Assembly (NCBI RefSeq): GCF_900104695.1
Contig: NZ_FNSW01000001.1
Coordinates: 2,790,001-2,854,000, forward strand
Reading direction: 5' to 3'
Source: Paenibacillus sp. GP183
Lineage (GTDB): Bacteria > Bacillota > Bacilli > Paenibacillales > NBRC-103111
Length of the DNA stretch: 64,000 nt
The notes beneath the pieces are model-generated. The model saw only the letters and a list, made by a program, of their open reading frames with translations, was not told where the DNA came from and ran no database searches. Within the stretch, counting starts at the first letter, position 1. Every line of letters begins with the position of its first letter. A program made the position numbers and the translations under genes. Below, piece after piece: positions 19,018 through 28,643 of this stretch.

Positions 19018-20214
19018 TCACCTATTTAGAAGTCCATAAAACTTATCGATTTCTTCTTCAGTTCCTTTTTTTAAACACGCTAAGTTTAAGGTTAACTTTT
19101 TCCTTAAATTAGTGTCGTTAATCAACTTCTCAATTCCAACTGCAATAGCATCCGCGTTCATATCAATAATCAGCCCATCCGTCCCGTCATTAATCTGGTC
19201 CTTAGCAGTGCTGAAATTCGTGACAAGTATGGGTTTGTTCAAAATTTTCGCCTCATCGATAGCTATCGATTTCCCTTCAAACTTTGAGGTTTGGGCATAA
19301 ATATCAGCTTGCTTTATATACGGATACGGATTCGACTTCAGACCTAATAATTTAAAGTGGTTATGTAAATGGTATTCTTCAATTAGTTCCATTAGTTTTC
19401 CCCTTTCTTCACCGTCCCCTATAATATTCCACTTTATTTTGTAGCCTCGATCTATGAGTTTCTTGCAGGATTCAACAGCCATCTCAAAGCCCTTTTGATA
19501 ATGTAACCGGCCTATGGAAAGAATGATAATTTCATTATCTTTTTTATCATATACATTGAGATTATCTTGATTGGCCATTTCATTTATCATCGATGGCGAT
19601 ACAATATTATAGATAACTTCCACCTTATTTTTTTGATCAGGGAATCTATTTTCAAGTATATTGGCACACTCTTCCGATACCGTAACTATATGATCCAGCT
19701 TTTGAAAATACACTTGATCAAACTGGGAATCCATTCCTAACTGATCGTAATCTATATGCACCCATCCTATCTTTTTAGCTGCGTCTACTTTGTCTATACA
19801 AAAATAGGTAGATGTTTTTTCTAAGAAACCAATCGCAACGTCATATTTTTTCTGTATCTTTTCTAACGATTTAGCAATATATTTCCAGCTATACTGTTCT
19901 CTTTTAGATGTATTACTGACATTTCTGTTCCTTAAAGAAAACATGATCCTGTTATAGGCTAATAATCCATTTCCTTTTAGCAAGAGTTTCTTTAGTGATT
20001 GAAACAACGGTAAAGTAAATAAATGATGAGTTTCTGCTATAGGTAGAAGGTGTACCCCCTTTGGAATAAAATCCATAAACAATCCGCTATGATTTAATAA
20101 GAACAAATCCACATTGTATAGATTCAAATCTATCTTACTTAGCAACGTCACCAAACTTTTCTCTCCGCCGCCCGAAGTTAAGTTTGGCATAATAAAAAGT
20201 AAATTTGTTTTCAT
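19018..20214 (-). CDS. family 4 glycosyltransferase (EPS), paralogue of 17813-19012
   Basis: About 398 residues. Two adjacent ATGs (20217 and 20214) follow GAGG; the second has the better spacing. Motifs: MPNLTSGGGEKSLVTLLS, SIGRLHYQKGFEMAVE, GDGEERGKLMELIEE and TSKFEGKSIAIDEAKIL. The strong similarity to the next gene indicates tandem duplication within the EPS operon. Likely a retaining sugar transferase at the inner membrane face; donor unknown. Confidence 0.85.
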   Translation of the reverse strand: MKTNLLFIMPNLTSGGGEKSLVTLLSKIDLNLYNVDLFLLNHSGLFMDFIPKGVHLLPIAETHHLFTLPLFQSLKKLLLKGNGLLAYNRIMFSLRNRNVSNTSKREQYSWKYIAKSLEKIQKKYDVAIGFLEKTSTYFCIDKVDAAKKIGWVHIDYDQLGMDSQFDQVYFQKLDHIVTVSEECANILENRFPDQKNKVEVIYNIVSPSMINEMANQDNLNVYDKKDNEIIILSIGRLHYQKGFEMAVESCKKLIDRGYKIKWNIIGDGEERGKLMELIEEYHLHNHFKLLGLKSNPYPYIKQADIYAQTSKFEGKSIAIDEAKILNKPILVTNFSTAKDQINDGTDGLIIDMNADAIAVGIEKLINDTNLRKKLTLNLACLKKGTEEEIDKFYGLLNR

Positions 20215-20229
20215 CATATACCTCAATCT

Positions 20230-21390
20230 TTATTGGACTAGCTTATCTAGATATTCGACTGCTTTGTAGGACATTTGCTTAATATTCGGTATTGCTTGTT
20301 GAAGTTTCTGCCTGATTTCCTCCTCTCCTCTAACCATTTCATTAAACTTATTTTTCAATTTGTTACTATCTGATATTTCTTCAATACCAAGTACCAGCTT
20401 TTCTTCTCCAAAAATATCCATTGATATGCCTTTGGATTTGATGCTATAACCTAATACCATAGTCGGAACAAAATTGGAGTATGCCGCTATAGTTGCATGG
20501 GTTCTAGCTCCAATGAAGAATCTCATTCTGGAGATATATCCTTTGTACTGAGTAGCATTTAAATGATTGGGTAAGAGGATCACTCTGCCTGTGTGTTTAA
20601 ACTCCTCGTAATAATGATGAAGGACTTCATAATCATTATTGCCACCTTCCATCACATGGGGGGTAAGCGCAATTGACATGTCAGTCGTATCTAAGATATG
20701 AGTGATAAGGTCTCTTACCGCTTGTTGAGATTTCGTATTTCTCTTCCATACTAAGGGGCTGAAGTTAAGACCTAATGTGTTACCCTCCAGCCATCCTGTG
20801 GGTAGTTCTAATTCTTCTTTCTCCATAGTAAATGCTGAATCTGCACATAATTTAACATTATTAAGCCCTTTGCTTTTGAGCAAATTGAAAGTCAGTGTTT
20901 CTCGAGCAAGAATTAAATCAAACAATTTCAAATCTTCCAGTTTTCTTGCAGACATATCTTCAGGACCGACAGAACATCCCCATAAAACTAACTTCTTCCC
21001 TTGTGCTTTTACTCTTCTGTTGATCTCATACCAACCAGGTTGCTCTCCGTAACAGTAATTGTCTCCACCTATCGATAAACAAACATCCATATTAGGTATG
21101 TGTTTAACAATATTGCTGTGAATTTTGCCAAGCGCATAAGTTTCATCATGAAAGAGCTTCACTTTAACCGAGGAAAGAAACCAATCATAGGAATACTTCT
21201 TAATACCGCGGCTAGAACCATCATAGATCCCATCTAATTTCGAAATGATTTTATCCGTTTCAGGCTTTCCTGAAGCTAAATATACCTTGGCACCATTGAT
21301 TTTCTCTTTAATTAGAGAAGTCGATGAGCGAACGATAGCTTCACAGCCTCTATTCAGGCTACCACCATGAGCAAACATCATAATTTTCAT
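20230..21390 (-). CDS. polysaccharide pyruvyl transferase
   Basis: 386 residues, ATG at 21390 directly after the upstream stop. Matches the PS_pyruv_trans family (CsaB/WcaK type) across the length: FAHGGSLNRGCEAIVRSS at the start, MDVCLSIGGDNYCYGEQP, VLWGCSVGPEDMS, ARETLTFNLLKSKG and the C-terminal FFIGARTHATIAAYSN with its conserved Arg/His. It transfers pyruvate from phosphoenolpyruvate to a sugar, forming an acidic ketal on the EPS repeat unit. In S-layer organisms such ketals can also anchor SLH domains; the operon context favours EPS decoration. Confidence 0.85.
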   Translation of the reverse strand: MKIMMFAHGGSLNRGCEAIVRSSTSLIKEKINGAKVYLASGKPETDKIISKLDGIYDGSSRGIKKYSYDWFLSSVKVKLFHDETYALGKIHSNIVKHIPNMDVCLSIGGDNYCYGEQPGWYEINRRVKAQGKKLVLWGCSVGPEDMSARKLEDLKLFDLILARETLTFNLLKSKGLNNVKLCADSAFTMEKEELELPTGWLEGNTLGLNFSPLVWKRNTKSQQAVRDLITHILDTTDMSIALTPHVMEGGNNDYEVLHHYYEEFKHTGRVILLPNHLNATQYKGYISRMRFFIGARTHATIAAYSNFVPTMVLGYSIKSKGISMDIFGEEKLVLGIEEISDSNKLKNKFNEMVRGEEEIRQKLQQAIPNIKQMSYKAVEYLDKLVQ

Positions 21391-22428
21391 TTAAATTCCT
21401 CCATTTCTCACTCTGCTATAAGCAACTGCACAATATAATCCAAGGATGGATTTATTCCGTATCTTGTCTGCAATAAATTTTTCGTATCTGCCTAAAGAAT
21501 GGTAAATTTCATTATAATAGATGGGCAAAGCCTCTCGAACATATTGATTGCCTATCATATTTTTTACGTAAATGTACCTCTTGCCGAAACTTACCTCTTT
21601 GGTTGGAGTGAAATAAAGATGGATATAAGACATCACACTATTTATTAATTTGATCGACTTGAACTGCCGCATTTTTACTCGATCCGTTTTCCCGTCATAT
21701 ACCTCTGGCAACTCCAAATGATAAACTTCTAATGCCCTTTTGAAATAATCCTTTTCTGATAAGTTTCTGGTTGCACTTCCGGTTACTTTCCGATAATGAT
21801 ATCCCGTATAATCGATATATTTCGTTAAGTTAGCGTGGCTAAAGAATTTCATATTAAATATTCCGTCTTCCCCTAAAGCTACCTTGCTTGGAAATTTTAT
21901 ATGGTTTTCTTTTATAACTTCCGTTTTGTAAATTTTGTTCCATGCTGTATTTAAGTTATCTGCCTTAAGAAAGTACGGCAATATTTCCTCTTCTAGGAAA
22001 TCTTTCTTTAGTACCGTCTCGATCGGAAACGGATATCTGGTAATGACCTTATGACCCTCAAGTTCACTCTCAAAATTAGAAATGACAACATCACAATTGC
22101 TTTGTTTTGCAGCGTTATATAATGTTTCATACATTTCATGTTCAATATAATCATCGGCATCAACAAAGCCAATATATTCACCGGCAGCTTCATTTAACCC
22201 CACATTTCTTGCAGAGCTGACGCCTTCATTTTCTTGGTTAATCAACTTTATTCTTTGATCTGCCCTCTGGTATTTCTCAATAATTTGCCTGCTATTGTCC
22301 TTAGAACCGTCATTAATAAATATAAACTCACACTCTTGCAGCGTCTGACTTAATAGGGACTCCAAACAAGAAGCAATGTATCTCTCAGCATTGTAAACCG
22401 GTATGATCACACTTACTTTCTGACTCAT
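21391..22428 (-). CDS. family 2 glycosyltransferase (EPS)
   Basis: 345 residues. GT-A motifs: KVSVIIPVYNAERYIASCLESLL, NDGSKDNSRQIIEKY, NEGVSSARNVGLNEAAGEYIGFVDADD with the DADD metal site. The C-terminal part is Tyr-rich and lacks clear membrane helices. Abuts the pyruvyltransferase start (stop at 21391, next ATG at 21390), so the genes are co-translated. Adds one residue to the repeat unit; sugar unknown. Confidence 0.85.
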   Translation of the reverse strand: MSQKVSVIIPVYNAERYIASCLESLLSQTLQECEFIFINDGSKDNSRQIIEKYQRADQRIKLINQENEGVSSARNVGLNEAAGEYIGFVDADDYIEHEMYETLYNAAKQSNCDVVISNFESELEGHKVITRYPFPIETVLKKDFLEEEILPYFLKADNLNTAWNKIYKTEVIKENHIKFPSKVALGEDGIFNMKFFSHANLTKYIDYTGYHYRKVTGSATRNLSEKDYFKRALEVYHLELPEVYDGKTDRVKMRQFKSIKLINSVMSYIHLYFTPTKEVSFGKRYIYVKNMIGNQYVREALPIYYNEIYHSLGRYEKFIADKIRNKSILGLYCAVAYSRVRNGGI

Positions 22429-22435
22429 TACCCCA

Positions 22436-23638
22436 TCACCCCCCCATTAACAGTTCCAACTTATTCAATTCATAGGTATTGCTGAAATCTTGATCCTTTA
22501 AATAGTCTATTAGTGCATTTCTAAATTCATGGCTTCTATATAATCTTTCTATTCCGTCTACTATTCCTACAACACTTAAATCACAAGTAACTCCATCTAT
22601 GCCATCTTCGATCTGACTGCTTGCTGTCGGATAATTTGTTATTAATATAGGTTTTCCTAAGATCTTCGCTTCTGTAACTGTTACTGCTTTACCCTCATAT
22701 CTGGATGGCTGAACATATAAATCACATGCTTTTATGTATGGGTATGGATTTGTTTTCTTTCCTAAGAGTAAAAAGCTGTCTTCCAGATTATTTTGTGCGA
22801 TTAACTCTTTAAGTTCGGATTCAAATCCACCATAGCCTATTATGAACCACTTTATTTCAGTCAGCCCTTTATCATGCAGGATCCTTAATGCTTCAACTGC
22901 CATATCAAATCCCTTCACAAAAGATAATCTTCCAACGGATACAATATTAAAAGCTTGATTGTTTGTTACGTTTAATTGAATATAATCTTCGGCCATTTTT
23001 TGAATAAACTTAGGGGAAGTTATATTTTCAATCAGAATTATTTTATTTTCCAAAGAAGGATATTTCGTTAAAAATGCCTTCGTGCATGCATCTGAAATGG
23101 ATGCGATATGATCAAATTCGCTCCAAACATCGAGGTCAAGTTTATTATCAATTTCCAGTTCACTATAATCTGTATGGATCCAGGCGATCTTCTTGTCGGC
23201 TGTCACCTTATTTGCTACAATATCATGCGGCCACGCGTAACTGATGGCAATGTCATATTTCTTCTTTTGCCTTGGCAGTACATAGGACGAATACTTTAAA
23301 GTAAGCTGCATTTGAATATAACCCGAGCCTTCTTTCAAGTTTCTGAGTCTTGCCTTCACACCCGCTGCAGCTTTGCAAAGAACTCTTATGATCGTTGTTG
23401 AGATATGCCCTTCCTTCAAACATTGGAGGAGCGGTTTTCTGAACACGGTATACTTCGGTTTTTGCGGCAAAACGTTAACTTTATCAGGTATTAATCCTAG
23501 AAAGTCTCCCGTATGATTGCAGATTAATAAGTCAATTTCATACTTATCGTAATTAAAGCTCTCCAGCATATTGATTAAGCTTCTTTCAATCCCGCCAATT
23601 TCCATATCATAAACCGAAATCAAGATCTTGGTTTTCAT
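22436..23638 (-). CDS. family 4 glycosyltransferase (EPS)
   Basis: 400 residues from ATG at 23638 (GTGAGG eight bases before; a GTG at 23650 is the less likely start). Motifs: SVYDMEIGGIERSLINMLE, SVGRLSFVKGFDMAVEAL, GYGGFESELKELI and PSRYEGKAVTVTEAKILG. A third member of the same GT4 subgroup as 17813 and 19018 but more diverged. Overlaps the acyltransferase gene upstream. Peripheral membrane enzyme acting on the lipid-linked EPS unit. Confidence 0.85.
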   Translation of the reverse strand: MKTKILISVYDMEIGGIERSLINMLESFNYDKYEIDLLICNHTGDFLGLIPDKVNVLPQKPKYTVFRKPLLQCLKEGHISTTIIRVLCKAAAGVKARLRNLKEGSGYIQMQLTLKYSSYVLPRQKKKYDIAISYAWPHDIVANKVTADKKIAWIHTDYSELEIDNKLDLDVWSEFDHIASISDACTKAFLTKYPSLENKIILIENITSPKFIQKMAEDYIQLNVTNNQAFNIVSVGRLSFVKGFDMAVEALRILHDKGLTEIKWFIIGYGGFESELKELIAQNNLEDSFLLLGKKTNPYPYIKACDLYVQPSRYEGKAVTVTEAKILGKPILITNYPTASSQIEDGIDGVTCDLSVVGIVDGIERLYRSHEFRNALIDYLKDQDFSNTYELNKLELLMGG

Positions 23639-23646
23639 ATCATTCC

Positions 23647-24258
23647 TCACAAAGAAGCAGCATATGGTATGTAGCTCTTTTCCCTTTTATTGATAAATAA
23701 AGTGTTAGCAGGAACATTCCCCTTCACAACGCTTCCGGCTGCAATAACAGCATTATCTCCAATGAAAGTATCCCTTAATATCACTGCATTTGAACCAATC
23801 CATACATTTTCCCCAATGACTACCTCTCCTTTGACGAGATGGCCTTTGTCCGCATTTTTGTAATTATGATCATGATCATTGATGCATACATTCGGGGCTA
23901 TCTTAGTATTTCTACCAATCGAAATCCGGGATGCACAATTAATCGTGCAATTATCGTTAATGAATACTTTGTCAGCGATTTGCAGCTCTCCATCATCGTC
24001 GACTCTGATGCTTACATTTTTCCTTATAAAAACAAATTTCCCGATCTCGATTTTTGCGTGTTTACTGAAAACCTCTATTCTGCTGTTCGCCTGGAGAGAA
24101 AAAATCGAGGATTTAATGCTCTTAAAATAAAGCAGCTTATTCAGGAAACCTCTTAAAATACCTATTGCATGTGAAATATTCATAACCGCTGTATAATAAC
24201 TTCCCCTGCTGCGACATTCTGAGATTAGTGTTGTAACGATCTTTTTTAGAATGTTCAT
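23647..24258 (-). CDS. hexapeptide-repeat acyltransferase (EPS O-acetylation)
   Basis: 203 residues. Left-handed beta-helix repeats from ~residue 55 (FVFIRKNVSIRVDDDGELQIADKVFINDN, later VVIGENVWIGSNAVILRDTFIGDNAVIAAGSVV), with the catalytic-type His in NDHDHNYKN. Family members use acetyl-CoA to O-acetylate sugars. Start overlaps the GT32 stop by four bases. Unlike 16070-16623 this copy is intact. Confidence 0.8.
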   Translation of the reverse strand: MNILKKIVTTLISECRSRGSYYTAVMNISHAIGILRGFLNKLLYFKSIKSSIFSLQANSRIEVFSKHAKIEIGKFVFIRKNVSIRVDDDGELQIADKVFINDNCTINCASRISIGRNTKIAPNVCINDHDHNYKNADKGHLVKGEVVIGENVWIGSNAVILRDTFIGDNAVIAAGSVVKGNVPANTLFINKREKSYIPYAASL

Positions 24259-24998
24259 TTTAAAAACCCTCTTAATCTGGCAATATTATGGCCGCCTATA
24301 ACCTTTGCGAGTATTAGCTTGATATGGCTCTTTATTCTAGCTGTGCTCGGTAACCAGCTCTTATAGAAATGGTGCATCGTATAGGTGTGCTCCGTTATAA
24401 ATTTCCTGCTGTTGATATAGTCATAAGGGGAGAAATAAGTTTGCGGATAGAATGTTCCCAATCCATCGATTTCCTGATATTCACCATTGGACCGGATTCC
24501 CATGTTTTCTAAAATTCGAGTTATAATAGCAACATTGGTTAAATAATCTAAGCTTCCATCTTCACGTGAAAAATTCTTATGTTGATAAGAATCCAGAAAA
24601 ATAAGGATCAGGATGTTTCCCTTCTCCGATCCAATGGTGCTTGTCGCAATGTAATTTTCCTGTTCAAATCCCCAGAAGGACTCGTGGTGCAATAAATCAT
24701 CGAATCGCTTGAATACTTCTACATCGGTATCCAGGTAAATTCCACCCATATAATATAAAGCATGCACTCGGACATAGTCACTGACAAAGGCAAATTTTCC
24801 GGCAGCGTATGCTTGTTTGACATATGAATTACTGTTTATATCAAAATTCTTTTCATTCCACTCCATGAATTCATACCCGGATAAGTGTTTTTCCCAGCTG
24901 GCTAAACATTGCTTTACGATGGCAGGCTTTTCTTTCCCTCCAAACCAACAGTAATGAATAATCTTTGGGATTTTATTAGGGGGATGCTGTGTAATCAT
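24255..24998 (-). CDS. family 32 glycosyltransferase (EPS), first gene of long operon
   Basis: 247 residues from ATG at 24998 with AAGGGAG before it; the in-frame TTG at 25016 overlaps the ribosome site and is rejected. GT32 / DXD-sugar-binding features: PKIIHYCWFGGKEKP at the N-terminus, AFVSDYVRVHALYYMGGIYLDTDVEVF with the D-x-D, and FWGFEQEN. It transfers galactose or a similar sugar in related capsule loci. First gene of the ~8-gene leftward operon down to 16070, with two SinR-box-like operators upstream (25033 and 25128) and a promoter at 25122-25150. Confidence 0.85.
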   Translation of the reverse strand: MITQHPPNKIPKIIHYCWFGGKEKPAIVKQCLASWEKHLSGYEFMEWNEKNFDINSNSYVKQAYAAGKFAFVSDYVRVHALYYMGGIYLDTDVEVFKRFDDLLHHESFWGFEQENYIATSTIGSEKGNILILIFLDSYQHKNFSREDGSLDYLTNVAIITRILENMGIRSNGEYQEIDGLGTFYPQTYFSPYDYINSRKFITEHTYTMHHFYKSWLPSTARIKSHIKLILAKVIGGHNIARLRGFLK

Positions 24999-25032
24999 TT
25001 TGAATTCTCCCTTCAAGAGATCGCAATCAGAA

Positions 25033-25048
25033 ATTCTCTATAAAGAAC
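25033..25048. promoter_or_regulatory. SinR-box-like operator in the EPS operon leader
   Basis: ATTCTCTATAAAGAAC, two mismatches to perfect symmetry; the right half is a full GTTCTTT on the minus strand. It lies between the promoter at 25122-25150 and the GT32 start, 95 bp centre to centre from the main site, suitable for looping or roadblock. Confidence 0.55.
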
Positions 25049-25121
25049 ACCTATTCAAAAAAAGAAAGGTGTTTCCACCTGTTAGCATCAAACATTAGCT
25101 GTTAACGCACTCCCTTCCCTT

Positions 25122-25150
25122 ATAGTAGTTCTTTATAGTGAACATGTCAA
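25122..25150 (-). promoter_or_regulatory. EPS operon promoter with SinR-box-like operator in the spacer
   Basis: On the minus strand TTGACA (25145-25150), a 17-base spacer and TACTAT (25122-25127). The spacer consists of one base plus the 16-bp operator at 25128-25143 (GTTCTTTATAGTGAAC on plus). A bound repressor would directly exclude RNA polymerase. The layout is the same as at 70-98. Confidence 0.75.
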
Positions 25151-25158
25151 CACAAAAT

Positions 25159-26970
25159 TCAGGCAATCATATTCGGATCGTGGATCTGGCTTCCTAATAA
25201 ATTCGAGAACACCCCACCCCTTTCACCAGCGAGTTGGGTAAACCCTCCATTTTGAACAATTACTCCCTGGTCTAAAACAATAACTTGGTCAGCATTGCGT
25301 ATAGTAGATAAACGATGCGCAATAACAATTATCGTTATCTTGCCTTTTAATTGAGTAAGCGCCTCTTGAATTTTGGTTTCATTCTCTGTGTCTAATGCAC
25401 TTGTTGCTTCATCCAGAACCAGAATAGAGGGGTTTCGCAGCATGGCCCGTGCTAAAACAATTCGCTGGCGTTCTCCACCTGAAAGCCTTACTCCCCTGTC
25501 ACCTAGAAGTGTATCAAGCCCTTTGGGCAGCCTTTTTACAAAATCAGCTGCTGCAGCAAATTGAAGTGTCTCCCACAGTTGATCTTCAGTTGCGTTTGGT
25601 TCAATCAACATCAAGTTCTCTCTTATGCTTCCATTAAATAATAGCGGATCCTGCGGTACATAGCCGATGGATTTCCTCAATGAAAGTAGATTATCACTTG
25701 TCAGGGAGACTTCATCTATCAACACTTGCCCGCTTTCCGGCTGCAGAAGACCCATGAGGATATCAATCAAGGTACTTTTACCGGCACCAGAGCGGCCAAC
25801 GATCGCTGTCATGTGCTTGGAACGAATTCGTAAATTAATATCATGGAGCGCATGGACCAATTCGTTTCGATTATACCGGTAACACACATTTCGACATTCA
25901 ATACCATGCTCAATTTGGATGGGCCTCACATTCGTAAAGTCGTGAGTCTCATTCTTTAATTCCCTTGATTCAAAACATTCTTTTTGTAAGTCCATCAATG
26001 ACTTAAATGCGGGTATAGCCGCGGCGATTTGCTCTAAATTGGACTGAATCCCTGCAAAACGCGGCCATAGCCTGGAAAATATAAGAATAACGAGCAACAA
26101 TTGCTCTCCTTGAGCATGTAAAAGGAAGAAGGATAAATAAATAAAAATTGCAATAATCAGGGAAGACATGATTTTATAATAAAGCTGTGATTTCGTTCCT
26201 ACCCAAGCGTGTTCGTACCTTTCCAGTCCTATCTTTTGGCACCAGTCCTGCAGCCAATGAATGCGCGACTTTTCCAGCATGTTACTTTTTATATCTTTAA
26301 TGCCATTAAAATGATCCGTAATGCCTCCGATATAACTGCGTGATAGTTCAGATGTTTGATTTCCCAGCTTTTTTGATCTTTTAACAAAGGTATGGGAAAA
26401 AAGCAAAATGGCCAAACCGCAGCCTACAACAACGAGGGTCATCTTTGGGGATAACCAAAAAGCGATACCCACTTGGATTAAGGTAAACACAAAAGAAGCC
26501 AGGAACTGCAAAAAGACATAGGTCCCATACGTAACTCGTCCCAGTTCCTCGGTCATCGAATTGATGAGGTCCGATTTTCTTTTTTTGATAAAAAAATCCC
26601 AGTTAGCTAGTAATAAAGCGCGATAAGTCTCTAATCTTACATGATTAATAAATCCGGTATGAATCCTTACATCTCGAAGACTTAGATTCTGTTGTATAAG
26701 ACTTTGACCTACAATTAGTAAGATAAATATTCCTAAAATAAGAATGAGGCTCACCGACTTCGGAAATTCTTTCAAGGGTTCAAAAACTCTCAAATAAGAG
26801 CCAATTCCAGCATTTATATTCATAATTCCGATTATATTGAGCAAAGGGATTAATAAGAAGAATCCTATCCCGTTAAGAAGACTGATGAACATCATACCAA
26901 AAAGATTTACATATAGGATTTTACCGGCGAAGGAATGCATTTGTTTGGTGAAGTATAGGATATGTACCAT
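25159..26970 (-). CDS. lasso peptide ABC exporter D1
   Basis: 603 residues; ATG with AGGAGG nine bases before. Half-transporter with six predicted membrane helices (~20-330) fused to an ATPase: Walker A GRSGAGKST, signature LSGGERQR, Walker B plus catalytic Glu ILVLDEATSALD, and H-loop IAHRLST. It works as a homodimer or with D2 (32273). Last gene of the leftward unit C-A1-K1-B1-B2-N-D1, as expected for the exporter/immunity gene of a lasso peptide cluster. No peptidase C39 domain, consistent with leader removal by B2. Confidence 0.85.
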   Translation of the reverse strand: MVHILYFTKQMHSFAGKILYVNLFGMMFISLLNGIGFFLLIPLLNIIGIMNINAGIGSYLRVFEPLKEFPKSVSLILILGIFILLIVGQSLIQQNLSLRDVRIHTGFINHVRLETYRALLLANWDFFIKKRKSDLINSMTEELGRVTYGTYVFLQFLASFVFTLIQVGIAFWLSPKMTLVVVGCGLAILLFSHTFVKRSKKLGNQTSELSRSYIGGITDHFNGIKDIKSNMLEKSRIHWLQDWCQKIGLERYEHAWVGTKSQLYYKIMSSLIIAIFIYLSFFLLHAQGEQLLLVILIFSRLWPRFAGIQSNLEQIAAAIPAFKSLMDLQKECFESRELKNETHDFTNVRPIQIEHGIECRNVCYRYNRNELVHALHDINLRIRSKHMTAIVGRSGAGKSTLIDILMGLLQPESGQVLIDEVSLTSDNLLSLRKSIGYVPQDPLLFNGSIRENLMLIEPNATEDQLWETLQFAAAADFVKRLPKGLDTLLGDRGVRLSGGERQRIVLARAMLRNPSILVLDEATSALDTENETKIQEALTQLKGKITIIVIAHRLSTIRNADQVIVLDQGVIVQNGGFTQLAGERGGVFSNLLGSQIHDPNMIA

Positions 26971-26980
26971 TGTATTCCTC

Positions 26981-28168
26981 CTAAGTTAAAGCAAACTTTT
27001 TTGTTTTTCTCCAGACCCATAAGATGGGGCGCAATGGAAAATAAAGGAAGTGCAAACGTTTAGGCAGAATCAAGGTTTCAGCATCCTCCGGATAAGGATA
27101 AAAGAAACTCATTATGAATAACATTTTGTTCTCATATGACATCAATGAAAATAAATGACGCTTATGATATTTTGAGACATCTTCTGGTACATGAATTGAA
27201 TGCAGATTTACCATTTGATGAATATAAAAAAGTGCATCTTGGGCTAAACGCCTAGCATGCTTTCCTCCGGTTATCGTTTTCATTTCTGACGTTAACGGAG
27301 TAAGTAAGAGCTGTGAAGCTAAAATAATTGCTTGCGCCCCTATATGAAGGTGTTTAAATTTCTTAAGTAGAAGGGAATAATTTTCAAAATTAATACTTTG
27401 TTTTAAAGCTTGATCAATATCGGCTAACCAGCGTAGTCGTGACCAGCCGTGACGGGCGCCATGAGAAACCAGAAAGAAAAATAAATCTTCTCTCCCCAAA
27501 TAATAGACAGGACTACTGGTAATCGTGGCAACCCTCTTTCTTTCCCACAATTCATTAAAACCGGGCTCTTTCCCGGGACCAGGACCTAATCTCCAATGAA
27601 TTTCGAGTGTAACCCTCTTTTCGTAGTGGAAAAAGGTAACATGATGATGCCTCCATTTCCAGTCATTCAATATGGTTGAGGGATACTCGACTTTTACATA
27701 ACCCAACCTTCCAAGCAGCTCCTCTGCATGGTCCAAATCATATATGGGTATCAAGATGTCTAAATCACGGGAGGTTCGAAGGGAAATGTCTCCATAAAGA
27801 TCGGCAGCGAGAACTGGTCCTTTCAGGATCAGACAACGGATGTTGGGCTCGCTGAACAGCTTGCATAGATTTTCCATTTCTGCACTTAACTGAAGCATTT
27901 GAAAGGTGTTTTTTTGATAATCGATTCGCAAGGTTTGAATAACATAATTTGGAATCCAAGTTTCATCTATGTTCCGGAGTTTTTTGTAAATAACTGGATA
28001 AACTCGATGATGACTCACAAGCGTAAGAAAGTAGTCCCAATCGATTTCGTCTACCCATTGTTTAATGTGTGAAGGCAAGCTTTCCCCTTTTTCCATTTTC
28101 ATGATTGAAAGTAATAGTGTTAATTCTTTAGGAAAGTGCGACACATCCAATCGGAAGTCGTTATCCAT
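26981..28168 (-). CDS. lasso-cluster nucleotidyltransferase-family protein (N)
   Basis: 395 residues. Start chosen at ATG 28168, which has AAGGAG at good spacing; the upstream extension would overlap B2 in another frame. Belongs to the uncharacterised nucleotidyltransferase family (PF14907): CLILKGPVLAADLYGDISLRTSRDLDILIP holds the G-x-D-L-D-x-L-type metal motif, followed by HVTFFHYEKRVTLEIHWR. In the Bacillus pseudomycoidin cluster a homologous protein was reported to add hexose to the phosphorylated lasso peptide, so a similar role after the kinase K1 is plausible here; that step is inference. Confidence 0.7.
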   Translation of the reverse strand: MDNDFRLDVSHFPKELTLLLSIMKMEKGESLPSHIKQWVDEIDWDYFLTLVSHHRVYPVIYKKLRNIDETWIPNYVIQTLRIDYQKNTFQMLQLSAEMENLCKLFSEPNIRCLILKGPVLAADLYGDISLRTSRDLDILIPIYDLDHAEELLGRLGYVKVEYPSTILNDWKWRHHHVTFFHYEKRVTLEIHWRLGPGPGKEPGFNELWERKRVATITSSPVYYLGREDLFFFLVSHGARHGWSRLRWLADIDQALKQSINFENYSLLLKKFKHLHIGAQAIILASQLLLTPLTSEMKTITGGKHARRLAQDALFYIHQMVNLHSIHVPEDVSKYHKRHLFSLMSYENKMLFIMSFFYPYPEDAETLILPKRLHFLYFPLRPILWVWRKTKKFALT

Positions 28169-28187
28169 TATTATCTCCTTCATTTCC

Positions 28188-28643
28188 TTAATCGGTACTA
28201 TATTTTGCAAATTTGCCAACAACCGAGAATCGTTCCATACCTTCCGCTCCCGTAATATAGTACGGACCGCTGCGAAGCCAGGCATGAGCAATCATTTTTC
28301 CCGATTCATCCCTGGCCGTTCCCAAGTAAAGCGTACTTTCGATCTGACGCTTTTCAAGCATTTTTAGAGCTGCTATAGCCTTAACCAGACATTTACTTTC
28401 CCAGAATGTATGTTGACTAATAATCTGAATGGCTTGATGTACCTTAATCAATTCCGTTTTCTTCCTAGCATGTACCGCATTTGTCGTTTCTTCCATTTGA
28501 GCACCCAAAGAAGGCGCAATTTTTGAAAATGGCAACGAAATGAGTATGCGCGCCCATCCCAGATAAATAAAAGTCTCTGCAAATAAAAACATCGTTTCCT
28601 TATCTAATGAAATAAACTTTCTTGCTTTATTTAGAATGGCCAT
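28188..28643 (-). CDS. lasso peptide leader peptidase B2 (transglutaminase-like)
   Basis: 151 residues from ATG 28643 (CCGGAG before it); an in-frame TTG at 28661 would add six residues. PF13471-type cysteine protease: the catalytic Cys lies in FWESKCLVKAIAALKML and the His in AHAWLRSGPYY, with TLYLGTARDE between, the standard lasso B2 layout. It cuts the precursor leader after B1 delivers it. Overlaps B1 (stop at 28627). The only B2 in the window, so if the second precursor (35224) is a lasso peptide it must share this enzyme. Confidence 0.85.
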   Translation of the reverse strand: MAILNKARKFISLDKETMFLFAETFIYLGWARILISLPFSKIAPSLGAQMEETTNAVHARKKTELIKVHQAIQIISQHTFWESKCLVKAIAALKMLEKRQIESTLYLGTARDESGKMIAHAWLRSGPYYITGAEGMERFSVVGKFAKYSTD